Source: Lachnospiraceae bacterium
GTDB lineage: Bacteria; Bacillota; Clostridia; Lachnospirales; Lachnospiraceae
Assembly: GCA_017889125.1 (NCBI GenBank)
Contig: JAGHER010000211.1
Coordinates: forward strand, 1 to 44,896
Direction: 5' to 3'
Length of the DNA stretch: 44,896 nucleotides
Made by a program: the position numbers and the translations under genes. The notes under the pieces were generated by a model that did no database searches, had not been told where the DNA came from, and saw only the letters and a list, made by a program, of their open reading frames with translations. This document shows positions 1-11,065 of this stretch, piece by piece. The first letter of the stretch is position 1, and each line of letters begins with the position of its first letter.

Positions 1-674
1 CAGGGGATGGCAAAGAGGATTTTGGAATTTTCCAGGGCCACCTTTCCGTTGGCGGGAATGTTGCGGGCCATATTGTCCATGCCGTCGCTGTGGACGCTCT
101 CGGCGCCCTTCTGCTTGCCAAGGCCTACCACCAGCATCTTTAAGACGCCGCTCTCGTACTTGCCCCGGAAGGCATTGTGGGGCTTGATCCGGCAGGAAAG
201 GATAATGCCGTCGGCCTCATGGGCGTTCTTATCCTGGTACACCGGCTTTCCAAACTCGGAATAGCCTAAAAGCACCGTCTCCATAGAAGAGCGGATGGGG
301 CAGCCCATGGTCTCCTCGGTGATATTGAATCCGGCCAGAAGCTCCTTCTGTCCCTCTGCCGTGGCGCCGCCGTGGCTTCCCATAGCCGGAACGATAAAGG
401 GCTTTGCTCCCTTCTCTTTACAGAAATCCACGATAGCCTTGGTGATGATATCCACATTAGCCACGCCCCGGCTTCCGGCGGTGATGGCAATCTCCATGCC
501 CGGCTTCACCTTCTCACTGATCTCCGGGCGGGAGAGCTGCTCATGCACCACAGCCGGAATCTGGGCGGGCTCCAGCCGATCCTTCTTAAACTCCTGCACA
601 GCGTGAAACATTTTGGGGATCTTCACATCCTTTAACAGCTGTGAAATCTCTTCGCTTCTTACATACTTCATCAT
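1..674 (-). CDS. LarA/DUF2088-like (lactate racemase domain) protein, partial, 3' end outside the window
   Basis: Not in the ORF track because it runs off the window. Reverse-strand translation from ATG at 674 gives MMKYVRSEEISQLLKDVKIPKMFHAVQEF...ITAGSRGVANVDIITKAIVDFCKEKGAKPFIVPAMGSHGGATAEGQKELLAGFNITEE...RIKPHNAFRGKYESGVLKMLVVGLGKQKGAES; the PAMGSHGGAT and RIKPH motifs are typical of the family. Confidence 0.75.
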   Translation of the reverse strand, partial: MMKYVRSEEISQLLKDVKIPKMFHAVQEFKKDRLEPAQIPAVVHEQLSRPEISEKVKPGMEIAITAGSRGVANVDIITKAIVDFCKEKGAKPFIVPAMGSHGGATAEGQKELLAGFNITEETMGCPIRSSMETVLLGYSEFGKPVYQDKNAHEADGIILSCRIKPHNAFRGKYESGVLKMLVVGLGKQKGAESVHSDGMDNMARNIPANGKVALENSKILFAIP

Positions 675-831
675 TACTGGCCTCTCCTTCTATAATAATC
701 TTTAACTTCGCGTGTCCGCCCGCATCCATCTGCCTGGCAGCCTCACACCTCTCTGCATTCATTATAGATTCCAGAGACCAGTAAGTAAAATTAATAATAT
801 TTAGCCTTTTATTAGAAAAACTTTGAACACA

Positions 832-2539
832 CTACTCCACATCCCGCAGCGCCGCCAGATCCTCCTCGCCGGTGCGCACCTTTACCACCTTGCGCACATC
901 GTAAACAAAGATCTTTCCATCGCCGATATGGCCGGTGTAGAGAGCCTTCTTGGCGGTCTCGATCACCTTTTCTACGGGGATATTTCCAACGATTACCTCC
1001 ACCTTCATCTTGGGAAGCACGGTTACATCCATCTCCACGCCGCGGTAGCGCTCGCCCACGCCCTTCTGGATACCGCAGCCCATAACCTGGGTCACCGTCA
1101 TTCCTGTGACGCCCAGCTCATTTAAGGCATTCTTCAGGGTCTCATACTTGGAATGCTTGGCGATAATGGATACCTTGTACATGCCGGTCTCCTCGCCGGT
1201 AAACTCTGTCCGCACCACGGGGACGGCCATACTCTTCTGCTTTTCGGTGGCCTGGCTGTACTCGCCTTCGCCCAGGTCTGTATTGGCATTGACCTCCATA
1301 CCGGTGGACACGTCGGTGATAGTGAAGCCTGCGTATGCGCTGACCAGGCCATGCTCATGGTAATCCAGACCGTCGATCTCCACGTCTGCAGGAACCCGCA
1401 GGCCGATGGTCTTGTCAATGATGGTAAAGATAATGGTCATGGTCACTACAACCCAGGCAGCCACGGACAGAACGCCTAAAACCTGCACGCCCAGGAAATG
1501 GAAGCCTCCGCCATAAAGCACGCCGCCGTCCAGGGCAAAGAATCCGGTAAGGATGGTTCCTGCCGCGCCGCAGGCCCCGTGAACGGAGATGGCGCCTACC
1601 GGGTCATCAATCTTTGCCTTGTTGTCAAAGAATTCTACTGAGAATACCAGAATGATTCCGGCAATCAGTCCGATAAAGAAGGCGCCTGTGGTGGAAACCA
1701 TGTCGCATCCGGCGGTAACTGCCACCAGACCGGCCAGAGAACCGTTTAAGGACATGGACACATCAGGCTTCTTGTAACGGATCCAGGTGAGGATCATCAC
1801 TGTACAAGTGGCCACTGCTGCCGACATATTGGTGTTCATGAAAATCTGGCTGGCGCTCATCATATCCTCATCGGTGCTCATAGCCACGGTGCTGGCGCCG
1901 TTGAAGCCGAACCAGCAGAACCAGAGGATGAAGACGCCCAGAGCTGCCGCCGTCAGGTTGTGTCCGGGAATCGCCCGGGCCTTGCCGTTCTTATCGTACT
2001 TGCCGATTCTGGGGCCCAGCATCTTTGCACCGATGCAGGCAGTGATGCCGCCCACCATGTGCACTGCCGTGCTTCCGGCAAAATCATGGAAGCCCAGCTG
2101 AGAAAGCCAGCCGCCGCCCCAGATCCAGTGTCCGGAAATGGGATAGACAATCAGAGAAATCATAGCGCTGTAAACACAGTAGGCCTTGAAATTGGTCCGC
2201 TCTGCCATGGAGCCGGATACGATGGTGGCTGCCGTGGCACAAAAGACCGTCTGAAAGATCACATAGCACATTAACGGAAGGGTTCCAAAATCATAGCTGC
2301 CCCGGATAAAGGGGTCAAAGCCGCCGATGAGGGCGCCGGAGCCTCCGAACATAATGCCGAAGCCCACAAACCAGTACACCGGCGTGCCGATACAGAAGTC
2401 CATCAGGTTCTTCATTAATATATTTCCGGTATTCTTCGCCCGGGTCATACCTGCCTCACAGAGAGCAAAGCCCGCCTGCATCAAAAATACCAGTGCTGCC
2501 CCAAAAAGGGTCCAGATTACGTCAACGGATGAATACATA
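832..2539 (-). CDS. amt: Ammonium transporter (Amt) with C-terminal P-II (GlnK-like) domain
   Basis: ORF 832..2595; likely start at the internal Met of MYSSVDVIW. Amt motifs (GFALCEAGMTRAKN, DFAGSTAVHMVGG, FWFGFNGAST) followed by a P-II domain (MYKVSIIAKHSKYETLKNALNELGVTGMTVTQVMGCGIQKGVGERYRGVEMDVTVLPKMKVEVIV). Confidence 0.93.
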
Positions 2540-2696
2540 GATTTTCCTCCTCTTTCCCCATACGCCTGCCTGAATGCCAGGAGACGTATCTTCATTTATA
2601 CCAGCACATTCCCGGCCGGCCGGGCTTTTTCATACCGGCAGAACGTGAAGGAGAATATTTTCTCCTCCCTGGTCTGCTGCAGAGGAAACGGGAAAA

Positions 2697-2720
2697 GGGC
2701 GCTGATCAAATTCAGCGCCC
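2697..2720 (-). terminator. Rho-independent terminator-like hairpin downstream of the histidine kinase operon / upstream of amt
   Basis: GGGCGCTGA-TCAAAT-TCAGCGCCC perfect 9-bp stem followed by TTTT on the minus strand. Confidence 0.6.
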
Positions 2721-2902
2721 TTGCTTTGCCCTGCATTATAAGGCGGGAAATCCTGTCCTGTCAATGCTTTTTTGCCAATTCCTGATTTTCAAAGGAATTG
2801 GTGAGGATTTTTCCCTAAAAATCTGTTCATTCCTTTATTAACGAAATTTTTATGCTTATTTATTTAAGTATCCGCAGATTGAAGCGGATTTCCGTCAGGC
2901 CC

Positions 2903-5479
2903 TCACACAAGCCGTCCCAGCGTCTGGCACAGATGGCCAAAATCAATGGGCTTCGAAATGTGTGCATTCATCCCTGCCGCCGTGGTGGCAGACACATCCT
3001 CCGCGAAGGCATTGGCCGTCACAGCGATAATGGGGATGGCGGCCGCGTCGGGCCGGCTCATGGCGCGGATCTTCCTGGCAGCCTGGCAGCCATCCATCTC
3101 AGGCATCTGCATGTCCATGAGTATGGCATTGAAATAATAAGGCTCCGATTTCTCAAACGCTTCCACCGCCTCCAGACCATTCCAGGCCTGCGTCACCTGG
3201 ACGCCGTTCATGGCAAGAAGCTCCGTGGTGATTTCCATATTGACCTCATTGTCCTCTGCCAGAAGGACACGCAAGCCCTCAAGGCTCACCGGACCTTCAC
3301 CAGAAGTCTGAGAATCAGAAGCCGGAGAACCAGAAACCGGAGAATCAACAGACTGCGCCTCATACTCCTCCTGTACCACCGTCAGAAGGGGCAGGATGAT
3401 GGTGAATACCGTCCCCTCTCCCGGCCTGCTGGCTACATGGATCTCCCCGTTCATCTGCGTAACCAGATTCTTGGTGATGGGCATCCCAAGGCCTGTGCCC
3501 TGGGCCTGCCTGGTGCCGAATCGCTGTTCTCTGGAATAGGGTTCGAAAAGATGAGGCAGATAATCCGCAGACATGCCGATGCCCGTATCCTGCACCTCGA
3601 TCTTATACTTAGCCACATCGCCTGCGTCGGCCTCCCCTTCATCCAGCTGGTCGATGGATACCCGGATCTGGTCGCCCTCCCGGGTGAATTTCATGGCATT
3701 GGAAACCAGGTTATTTAAAATCTGCCCGATACGGAAGGGATCGCCCAGCACCTGGGTCTCCTTCATATTCAGCCTTGCCTCCAGGATCTTCTTCTCTGCC
3801 TCCGCCTGGAAGCGGAAGGTATCCACACATTCCTGGGCGCACTGGGCCAGATTAAATTCCTGATTGTTTAAAATGATCTTTCCCTGCTCCATCCGGGACA
3901 TATCCAGGATATCATTGATCAGCCCCAGAAGCTGGCGGCTGGAATAATTAATCTTCCCCAGATAGGCTGCAGCCTTGTCCGGGTCATCACAGTGCTGGGA
4001 AGCCAGCTCCGAGAGGCCGATGATGGCATTTAAAGGCGTCCGCATATCGTGGGACATGCTGCTGAAGAAGGTCTGCTTGGCCTTCTCATTCTGCTTGGCC
4101 ACATCCAGTGCATCCTCCAAAAGCCTCCGCTCCCTGAGCTGCTGCTGCTTTTCCTCCTCCACCTCGCGGAAGCACAGAACCGCCTCCTCCGGCGCTAAGG
4201 ACTCATCGAAAAGGACGCGGACGCTGACCCACCGGTACCCGTCTCCAAACCGCCGCAGGAAATCGCCGCCATAGTCCCGCACCCGGTGAGACACCAGACT
4301 GCGGATATTCTCTGTGGAAAAGCTCCGGGAAAACTCCTCGCAGGCCGCAGGCTCTATGACCTCCTTCATGGCCTTGAGAAGCACCTCATACTGGCCTGCC
4401 TCCGGCACCCGGGCCCGCACATAGTCGGAGCCCTTGATCATCTCGTAGGCGTTTTTCTTTAAGTCAATGCGGTACAGCGCGTAGTAGGAATTGCCTAAAA
4501 CCCGCACAGTCTCATTGGTCCGCTCCATCCGCGCGCTGAAGACCATGTTCCTCCAGGCCATCATCACCGTAATCAGCAGGAAGACCGCAATCATCAGGCC
4601 GAAAACCAGCATAAAATGACTGAGCTCTCCCAGAATATTCCCATAAGGCACGGTGACAATGGAATACCAGCCATTGTCCATCTGCGCGTAATAAATGCAC
4701 CGCTGATTTCCGTCCAGATCAATAATGTAGGAGGAATAGTCCTCCAGCTCTCCCGCCTCAAGCTTTTCCAGAATCCCCGCCAGATATTGCTGGATTTCTT
4801 CATCGCTCTTTGTCAGATCCGTCTGCTTATAAATCAGGTTCCCGGTGCTGTCGCAGAGGAAGAAGGAATCCCCCGTATCCAAATCCAGGGGATTAAACTT
4901 AAACCGGAAGTATTCCGGAAATATATCAAAGGCCAGAAGATCGTCATTGTCTCCGCAGCGCATGGCTATGGTCACCACCGGCCGGCCGGTCACTGCATCC
5001 GTATACACATCGGTAAAAATGGCGCTGCCCTCAGCCTCCAGGGCCTGCTTATACCAGTCCCGCTGCCTGACATCAAAATCCGGATCATCCACCCACGGGT
5101 TTACATTATAGACCTTGCCGTCCATAATCATGTAGGGCGTCACCACGCCCTCTCCCAGCACAGCCTTCAGCCGGGAAAAGTAGCGCTCCAGCCAACGCAT
5201 CAGCACATCATCCGAGCCGTGATTATCAATCTGCTCCGTCACCATCACCGCGCCGAAGGAGATCAGCGTCTCGTATACCGAGAGATTCGCCCGCTCCTCC
5301 GCCGCGTAATCCCTGGCCAGGGCCATGCCGCTCTTCCAGGAATTTTTCAGCATAGCTGTCCGCAGGACGCTGGTTCCCACCACAGACAGGATGATCAGAA
5401 GGGCCAGGGCAATCAGATTCAGACGGATCTCATAAAATACGCCGCCCCACCTGTGTCTGATTTGTTTTATCCGCTTCAT
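2903..5479 (-). CDS. Hybrid sensor histidine kinase (extracytoplasmic Cache-like sensor, HisKA, HATPase, receiver)
   Basis: 858 aa; HisKA FFSSMSHDMRTPLNAIIGLSELAS, N/G boxes, C-terminal receiver RVLLAEDNEVNMEITTELL...ILMDMQMPEMDG. Confidence 0.92.
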   Translation of the reverse strand: MKRIKQIRHRWGGVFYEIRLNLIALALLIILSVVGTSVLRTAMLKNSWKSGMALARDYAAEERANLSVYETLISFGAVMVTEQIDNHGSDDVLMRWLERYFSRLKAVLGEGVVTPYMIMDGKVYNVNPWVDDPDFDVRQRDWYKQALEAEGSAIFTDVYTDAVTGRPVVTIAMRCGDNDDLLAFDIFPEYFRFKFNPLDLDTGDSFFLCDSTGNLIYKQTDLTKSDEEIQQYLAGILEKLEAGELEDYSSYIIDLDGNQRCIYYAQMDNGWYSIVTVPYGNILGELSHFMLVFGLMIAVFLLITVMMAWRNMVFSARMERTNETVRVLGNSYYALYRIDLKKNAYEMIKGSDYVRARVPEAGQYEVLLKAMKEVIEPAACEEFSRSFSTENIRSLVSHRVRDYGGDFLRRFGDGYRWVSVRVLFDESLAPEEAVLCFREVEEEKQQQLRERRLLEDALDVAKQNEKAKQTFFSSMSHDMRTPLNAIIGLSELASQHCDDPDKAAAYLGKINYSSRQLLGLINDILDMSRMEQGKIILNNQEFNLAQCAQECVDTFRFQAEAEKKILEARLNMKETQVLGDPFRIGQILNNLVSNAMKFTREGDQIRVSIDQLDEGEADAGDVAKYKIEVQDTGIGMSADYLPHLFEPYSREQRFGTRQAQGTGLGMPITKNLVTQMNGEIHVASRPGEGTVFTIILPLLTVVQEEYEAQSVDSPVSGSPASDSQTSGEGPVSLEGLRVLLAEDNEVNMEITTELLAMNGVQVTQAWNGLEAVEAFEKSEPYYFNAILMDMQMPEMDGCQAARKIRAMSRPDAAAIPIIAVTANAFAEDVSATTAAGMNAHISKPIDFGHLCQTLGRLV

Positions 5480-5481
5480 GC

Positions 5482-5853
5482 TCAGGCACTCCTCTGAATG
5501 GCAGCTACAACTGCATCATAAGCCTGGCTGATCTCCGGCATCAGGGCACTGGCCGCCTCCCAGTCGCCTGCTCTCAGCGCCGCCACCTGGCTGGTCAGAA
5601 GCTCATGAAGCCTCGTCATGGAGAGGTTCCCGGACACGCCCTTCAAGGTGTGGGAAGCCGCAATCGCCCCCTCCGTATCCTTCGCCTCCATGGCCTGGGA
5701 AAGCTTCCCGTAATTTGTATCATCCAAAAACTTTTTTAAGAAGCGGTTCAGGAGCATCTCATTTCCCATAAAGCGCCCCAAAGCATCCTCCACATTAATC
5801 CCCGCCGCTGCAAGCTCTTCCTTTTTCCATGCATCCATGTTCCTTACCTCCAT
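5482..5853 (-). CDS. HPt (histidine phosphotransfer) domain protein
   Basis: 123 aa; AASHTLKGVSGNLS motif around the phospho-accepting His. Confidence 0.85.
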   Translation of the reverse strand: MEVRNMDAWKKEELAAAGINVEDALGRFMGNEMLLNRFLKKFLDDTNYGKLSQAMEAKDTEGAIAASHTLKGVSGNLSMTRLHELLTSQVAALRAGDWEAASALMPEISQAYDAVVAAIQRSA

Positions 5854-5861
5854 CCTTGCTT

Positions 5862-7013
5862 TTACGCTTCCTTCTCATACATTACCGCCAGATCCTTCTC
5901 CACAGTGAAGAAGCATTCCAGCAGCCGCGGATTAAACACACCGCACTCTCCGTTCTTAATCATCGCCACTACACGCTCTCTGGTAAAGGCATCCTTGTAT
6001 ACTCTCTTGCTGCTGAGGGCATCGTACACATCCGCCAGGGAAACTACCTGCGCCCAGATGGTGATCTCATCCCCCTTTAAGCCGTCTGGATACCCTCTTC
6101 CATCCCAGCGCTCATGGTGATGGCGGGCGATATCATAGGCATAATGATAGGCCCCATTCTCCCGCAGCTGGGGGATCCGCTCCAGAAGGTGCGCCCCCTC
6201 AATGGTGTGGGTCTTCATGATCTCAAACTCCTCCGGCGTAAGGCGGCCGGGTTTATTTAAAATGGCGTCAGGAATGGCAATCTTTCCCACATCGTGCATG
6301 ATGGAGGCCAGCGCAATCTGCTCGATCTCCTCCTCGTCAAAGCCCTCCCCCAGAGGCGTGTGAAGCAGCAGATAGCTGGTAATATCGTGAATACGCCTTA
6401 CATGCTCTCCTGACTCCACATCACGGAACTCGATTGCTGCAGATAAGGTCTCCAGCATCCCCTGATTCAGCTCATTAATCTTCTGTGCCTGAAGCAGAAG
6501 CTCCGACTGCTGCCTTTCTACCACATTGCCCAGACGCTTTCTGGCGCGGAAAAGCTCCACCACGGAGTTTACCCGCCGCTGCACCACAAAGGGCACCACC
6601 GGCTTGCTGATTACGTCCATTACGCCCATCTGGTAGGCCTCCCGCATGGTGTCCACGCTGGCCTCCGCAGTAATCAGAAATACCGGTATCTTATCCAGAA
6701 GCTGCCGCTCCTTCAGATGACGAAGCACCTCCATGCCGTCCATAACCGGCATCATCACATCCAGGAGCACCGCGCTGTAATCCTCCGTCCTGGCAAGAAG
6801 CTTTTCCAGGCCGATCTTTCCATTTTCTGCTTCCTCTATGGTATAAAAGGGAGAGAAAATATTGTCCAGGATCCCCCGGTTAATCTCATCATCGTCGATA
6901 ATCAGCATGCATTCTGGTATTCCATGCTCTGTTTTTCTGACAGGTGTCTCTTCCATCGCATTCTCTCCTTCTTTGTTTTTTCCGTTCAGTTTCACCCTCT
7001 CATTATAAAACAA
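5862..7013 (-). CDS. Response regulator with HD-GYP output domain (putative c-di-GMP phosphodiesterase)
   Basis: 383 aa; receiver domain (LLDVMMPVMDGMEVL) and HD-GYP motifs (HDVGKIAIPDAIL, HHERWDGRGYPDGLKGDEI). Confidence 0.92.
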   Translation of the reverse strand: MFYNERVKLNGKNKEGENAMEETPVRKTEHGIPECMLIIDDDEINRGILDNIFSPFYTIEEAENGKIGLEKLLARTEDYSAVLLDVMMPVMDGMEVLRHLKERQLLDKIPVFLITAEASVDTMREAYQMGVMDVISKPVVPFVVQRRVNSVVELFRARKRLGNVVERQQSELLLQAQKINELNQGMLETLSAAIEFRDVESGEHVRRIHDITSYLLLHTPLGEGFDEEEIEQIALASIMHDVGKIAIPDAILNKPGRLTPEEFEIMKTHTIEGAHLLERIPQLRENGAYHYAYDIARHHHERWDGRGYPDGLKGDEITIWAQVVSLADVYDALSSKRVYKDAFTRERVVAMIKNGECGVFNPRLLECFFTVEKDLAVMYEKEA

Positions 7014-7088
7014 AATGTTCTGGTTCGCAATGACAGAGCGAAAAAGTAACAGAAGAAATCCTTACGGCGCAGGCAGCCGGCATACCGC

Positions 7089-7122
7089 AAAAAACGGCAC
7101 AGCCAAAGACGCCATGCCGTTT
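7089..7122 (-). terminator. Rho-independent terminator for the opp operon
   Basis: On the minus strand AACGGCA...TGCCGTT followed by TTTT. Confidence 0.6.
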
Positions 7123-7160
7123 CTTTTTCGATGTTCTCTTTATCGCTTAATCTCTCTGCC

Positions 7161-8138
7161 TTATTTTTTCCAGCAGGCCACAAAGTGCCCGGGCTCCCGC
7201 TCCTCAAAGGGCGGCTCCTCCTGGCTGCACTGGGGTGTGGCGTAGGGACAGCGGGTGTGGAAGCGGCATCCGGAGGGGATGTTTAAGGGGCTGGGGATAT
7301 CGCCCTCGATTCCCGCCTTCTCCAGGGACAGGGCCCGCTTGGGGTCCGCAATGGGGATGGAATCCAGAAGGGCTTCCGTGTAGGGATGAAGGGGATGATC
7401 GTAAACCTCGTCGCTCTCCCCGCACTCCACGATCTTTCCCAGATACATCACGCCGATGCGGTCGGAAATATGGCGCACCATGGAAAGGTCATGGGCCACA
7501 AACAGGTAGGTAAGGCCCATTTCCTTCTGCAGATCCTCCAGCACGTTCACCACCTGGGCCTGGATGGATACGTCCAGGGCGGAGATAGGCTCATCGCACA
7601 TAAGGAATTCCGGATTCACCGATAATGCTCTGGCAATTCCAATACGCTGCCGCTGTCCGCCGGAAAATTCGTAGGCGTATTTTTCCATATCGTCCGCCTT
7701 CATTCCTACCTTTTCTAACAGATAGACGATCTTTTCGTCCATCTGGGATGGGGACAGCTTCTCAAAGACGGCGATGGGCTCCGCCATGATCTCCCGCACA
7801 TTCTGGTGGGGATCCAGAGCCGAGTAGGGGTCCTGGAAGATGATCTGCATCCGCTTGTGGCAGTCGATCAGCTCCCGTCCCTTAATATTCGTAATGTCCT
7901 GTCCGTCAAAAATAATGCTTCCCGAGGTGGGCTCATACATGCGGATCAGGGTACGCCCCAGGGTGGACTTGCCGCAGCCGGACTCGCCCACCAGACCGAA
8001 GGTCTCTCCCCGGCGGATAGCGAAGGTTACCTGATCCACCGCCTTCACCGCGTGGGTGGTCTTTCCGAAGAAATTCTTGATGGGGAAGTATTTGGAGAGG
8101 TTTTTTGCTTCCAGCAGAACCTGTTCCTTCTTATCCAT
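7161..8138 (-). CDS. oppF: Oligopeptide/dipeptide ABC transporter ATP-binding protein (OppF/DppF type)
   Basis: Walker [13 protein letters not shown], signature [15 protein letters not shown]-terminal oligo_HPY-like Cys region ([15 protein letters not shown]). Start taken at MDKKEQ rather than the ORF-track start at 8186. Confidence 0.93.
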   Translation of the reverse strand: MDKKEQVLLEAKNLSKYFPIKNFFGKTTHAVKAVDQVTFAIRRGETFGLVGESGCGKSTLGRTLIRMYEPTSGSIIFDGQDITNIKGRELIDCHKRMQIIFQDPYSALDPHQNVREIMAEPIAVFEKLSPSQMDEKIVYLLEKVGMKADDMEKYAYEFSGGQRQRIGIARALSVNPEFLMCDEPISALDVSIQAQVVNVLEDLQKEMGLTYLFVAHDLSMVRHISDRIGVMYLGKIVECGESDEVYDHPLHPYTEALLDSIPIADPKRALSLEKAGIEGDIPSPLNIPSGCRFHTRCPYATPQCSQEEPPFEEREPGHFVACWKK

Positions 8139-9207
8139 TGCATCCACACTCCTTTCCTTCCATCGCTTTCCTGTCTTCCGGCCCATTCACGCCGTCCATC
8201 GCTTTCCCGCCTTCCTTCCGGTCAAGCTCCTCTGCAGTGAAAATACAGCGCGCCGACTGGGTATCCGAATAGCTGCGCATTTCCGGAATCGCCTCGCTGC
8301 AGGCCTCGCAGGCAAAGCGGCACCTGGTCACAAAGGGACAGCCCGGCGGCGGCGACGCCAGGGAAGGCGCAGATCCGGGGATGGGCTCTAACCGCTCTCT
8401 GCAGCCGCTCTCGCATTTGGGGATGGCGTGAAGCAGCGCCCTGGTGTAGGGATGGGTGGGATGATAAAAGATCTCCTCTGTGGTTCCCTCCTCCATAATC
8501 AGTCCGCCGTACATCACGGCAATCCGCTTTGCCAGGGAAGCCACCACCCCCAGGTCATGGGTGATCAGGATGATATTCATGTCATCCTCATCGCTGAGCC
8601 GCTTTAAGAGCTTAAGGATCTGGGCCTGGATGGTCACGTCCAGGGCCGTGGTGGGCTCGTCGGCAATCAGAAGCTTTGGCTGGCAGCAAAGGGCCATGGC
8701 AATCATTACCCTCTGGCGCATACCGCCGGAAAACTCGTGGGGATACTGCTCCATCCGGCTTTCCGGAGAGGGGATTCCCACACGGGAAAGCATTTCCACC
8801 GCTACCTTATAGGCCTCCTTCTTAGAAAGCCCTCTGTGGCGACGCAGCACCTCAATCAGATGCTGGCCGATCTTTTTTAGGGGATTTAAGGCCGTCATGG
8901 GATCCTGGAAAATCATCGCCATATCCCGGCCCCGCATGGCCCGCTTTTCCTTGTCAGAAAGGGCCAGCATATCCTGGTCAAGGACAGTCAGGGTGTCGGC
9001 GGATACCTGGGCATTTTCCCCCAGGATTCCCATAACGGACTTCATGGTTACGCTCTTTCCGCTTCCCGACTCGCCTACGATGGCCAGGATATCTCCCTGC
9101 TCCATATGGAGGGTCACGCCCCGGACCGCCGTAATCCTGCGCTTATGAATCTGAAATTCCGTCTTCAGATTGTTAATCTCAAGTATGGTTGTTCTCTCTC
9201 TTTCCAT
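8131..9207 (-). CDS. oppD: Oligopeptide/dipeptide ABC transporter ATP-binding protein (OppD/DppD type)
   Basis: Walker [14 protein letters not shown], signature [28 protein letters not shown]-terminal motif. Confidence 0.93.
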   Translation of the reverse strand: MERERTTILEINNLKTEFQIHKRRITAVRGVTLHMEQGDILAIVGESGSGKSVTMKSVMGILGENAQVSADTLTVLDQDMLALSDKEKRAMRGRDMAMIFQDPMTALNPLKKIGQHLIEVLRRHRGLSKKEAYKVAVEMLSRVGIPSPESRMEQYPHEFSGGMRQRVMIAMALCCQPKLLIADEPTTALDVTIQAQILKLLKRLSDEDDMNIILITHDLGVVASLAKRIAVMYGGLIMEEGTTEEIFYHPTHPYTRALLHAIPKCESGCRERLEPIPGSAPSLASPPPGCPFVTRCRFACEACSEAIPEMRSYSDTQSARCIFTAEELDRKEGGKAMDGVNGPEDRKAMEGKECGCNG

Positions 9208-9218
9208 CTGGCAGCCTC

Positions 9219-10085
9219 CTATTTCGTTCCGTCCATAACCCGGGGATCCACGTAAATCCGCAGAAGATTTCCCAGCTTATTAAAGGCAAATATGGTAAAC
9301 ATAATCAGAAGGCCGGGAATCAGCGCCATGTAAATGGCATTCTGCAGATTGCTCTGGGCGCTCTGCAGAAGCTTTCCCCAGGAGGACATGGGCTCCTGGA
9401 TACCGATTCCCAGAAAGCTTAAGGAGGACTCCGTCATGATGGCGCTGGAAATACTGGTGGTAGCCGCAATGATAATGGTCGGCAGCACCGACGGAATCAG
9501 ATGGCGGAAAATCATCCGTGCCGTGGGAATCCCGGTAAACCGGGCATACAGCACGTATTCCCTCTCCTTCACCGAAAGCACCTCCGCCCGCACCAGACGG
9601 GCAATCTCCATCCAGGTAAAGAAACCGATCACAATGATAATGGAGCTTAATCCCTGTTTAAAGAAGATGCTGACCACCGTCACCAGCACCAGCCAGGGAA
9701 TGGACTGCATCACATCCACAATCCGCATCAGCACGGCGTCCACGATACCGCCAAAATAGCCGGATACCGTGCCTACAGTCACGCCGATGGTTACGCTCAT
9801 CATCATGGCAAGGACGCCAACCAGAAGAGAAATCCTTCCTCCGTAAATTACCCGCGCCAGGTAATCCCGGCCGATCTCATCGGTGCCGAAGGGATGCTCC
9901 AGAGACGGCGCCTCCAGCATGTGGGCCACATTTGTCTTATTGGGCTCTAAGGGCAGCAGGGGCGCCGCAAGAGACAGCACGATAACAATAAGCAGAAAAA
10001 TAAGGGCGGCGATGGCTACCTTATCATTTTTCAGGGCAGCGATAACATTTTCCATCCGCCTTTTCTTTGAATCATTTCCAGCCAT
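9219..10085 (-). CDS. oppC: ABC transporter permease (OppC/DppC type)
   Basis: 288 aa; HPFGTDEIGRDYLARVIYGGRISL N-terminal motif typical of OppC/DppC. Confidence 0.93.
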   Translation of the reverse strand: MAGNDSKKRRMENVIAALKNDKVAIAALIFLLIVIVLSLAAPLLPLEPNKTNVAHMLEAPSLEHPFGTDEIGRDYLARVIYGGRISLLVGVLAMMMSVTIGVTVGTVSGYFGGIVDAVLMRIVDVMQSIPWLVLVTVVSIFFKQGLSSIIIVIGFFTWMEIARLVRAEVLSVKEREYVLYARFTGIPTARMIFRHLIPSVLPTIIIAATTSISSAIMTESSLSFLGIGIQEPMSSWGKLLQSAQSNLQNAIYMALIPGLLIMFTIFAFNKLGNLLRIYVDPRVMDGTK

Positions 10086-10089
10086 ACAC

Positions 10090-11040
10090 TCACCTCATCT
10101 TTCGTATTCTCGGGTCGGTAATGCAGTATAAAATATCCGAAAGGAGATTTCCCAGTACCACCAGGGTGGAGGAAAGCACCAGGATCACCATAATGATCGG
10201 ATAGTCCATTCCCTGGATCGCCTTGATGAAATAAGGCCCGATCCCCGGCCAGTTAAACACCGTCTCGGTGATTACCGCACCCGTTACCAGCGTAGGCAGC
10301 GCCATGCCCAGCTTGGTGATAACCGGAAGGAGCACATTTTTACAGACATGCTTAAACATAATCTCTGCCTTCGACGCGCCGAAAGCCCTCTGCACCATCA
10401 CGTAATCCTCAGAATACTGGGTGATGGTGGAGGAACGCACATAGCGGAGCGTGTCCGGAATAAATGCGATGGTCAAAACCAGATAAGGCATAATAAAATG
10501 CCGCATGAGATCACTGAATGTATTGACACCCACCGTGCGCATGCCGAAGGTTGGCAGAAGCTTCAGCTTATGCCCCAGGAGATACATGAACAGCATGGCC
10601 ACCCAGAAGGTAGGCATGGCAATTCCCAGAGAAGCACAGCCATCAATGATCTTATCCAGCGTCTTATTCTTGTGGGATCCAGCCAGAAGGCCCAGCACAA
10701 TGGCCAGCACGTAGGCCGTCAGATATGCCGGCAGCACCAGGCAGATGGTATTGGGAATCCGCGTTGCCAGCTCATTGAAAATATTGGTCTTAGTCGCAAT
10801 AGAATAACCGAAATTCCCGCTTAAAAGCCCGCCTAACCACCGGATGTACTGCTCATAAACCGGCTTGTCATAGCCGTACTTTTCCCGGATCATCTGCACC
10901 AGCTCCGGGGACATCTTCGGCGTGGTCATGGAATCGATGGCATCGTATGGGGCCAGGTTAATCAGCGCAAAGCAGATCATGGTGATCACCAGGATCAGCG
11001 GGATCGCGCTTAAAATACGTTTGATAATGTACTTTGCCAT
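10090..11040 (-). CDS. oppB: ABC transporter permease (OppB/DppB type)
   Basis: 316 aa; N-terminal MAKYIIKRILSAIPLILVITMICFALINLAP and the BPD_transp_1 segment with GAVITETVFNWPGIG. Confidence 0.93.
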   Translation of the reverse strand: MAKYIIKRILSAIPLILVITMICFALINLAPYDAIDSMTTPKMSPELVQMIREKYGYDKPVYEQYIRWLGGLLSGNFGYSIATKTNIFNELATRIPNTICLVLPAYLTAYVLAIVLGLLAGSHKNKTLDKIIDGCASLGIAMPTFWVAMLFMYLLGHKLKLLPTFGMRTVGVNTFSDLMRHFIMPYLVLTIAFIPDTLRYVRSSTITQYSEDYVMVQRAFGASKAEIMFKHVCKNVLLPVITKLGMALPTLVTGAVITETVFNWPGIGPYFIKAIQGMDYPIIMVILVLSSTLVVLGNLLSDILYCITDPRIRKMR

Positions 11041-11065
11041 AATTTATCACTCCTGGTTTTTGAAA

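Noticed and set aside
2852-5497. Plus-strand ORFs 2852..3718 and 4616..5497
   Set aside because: Antisense shadows of the hybrid histidine kinase.
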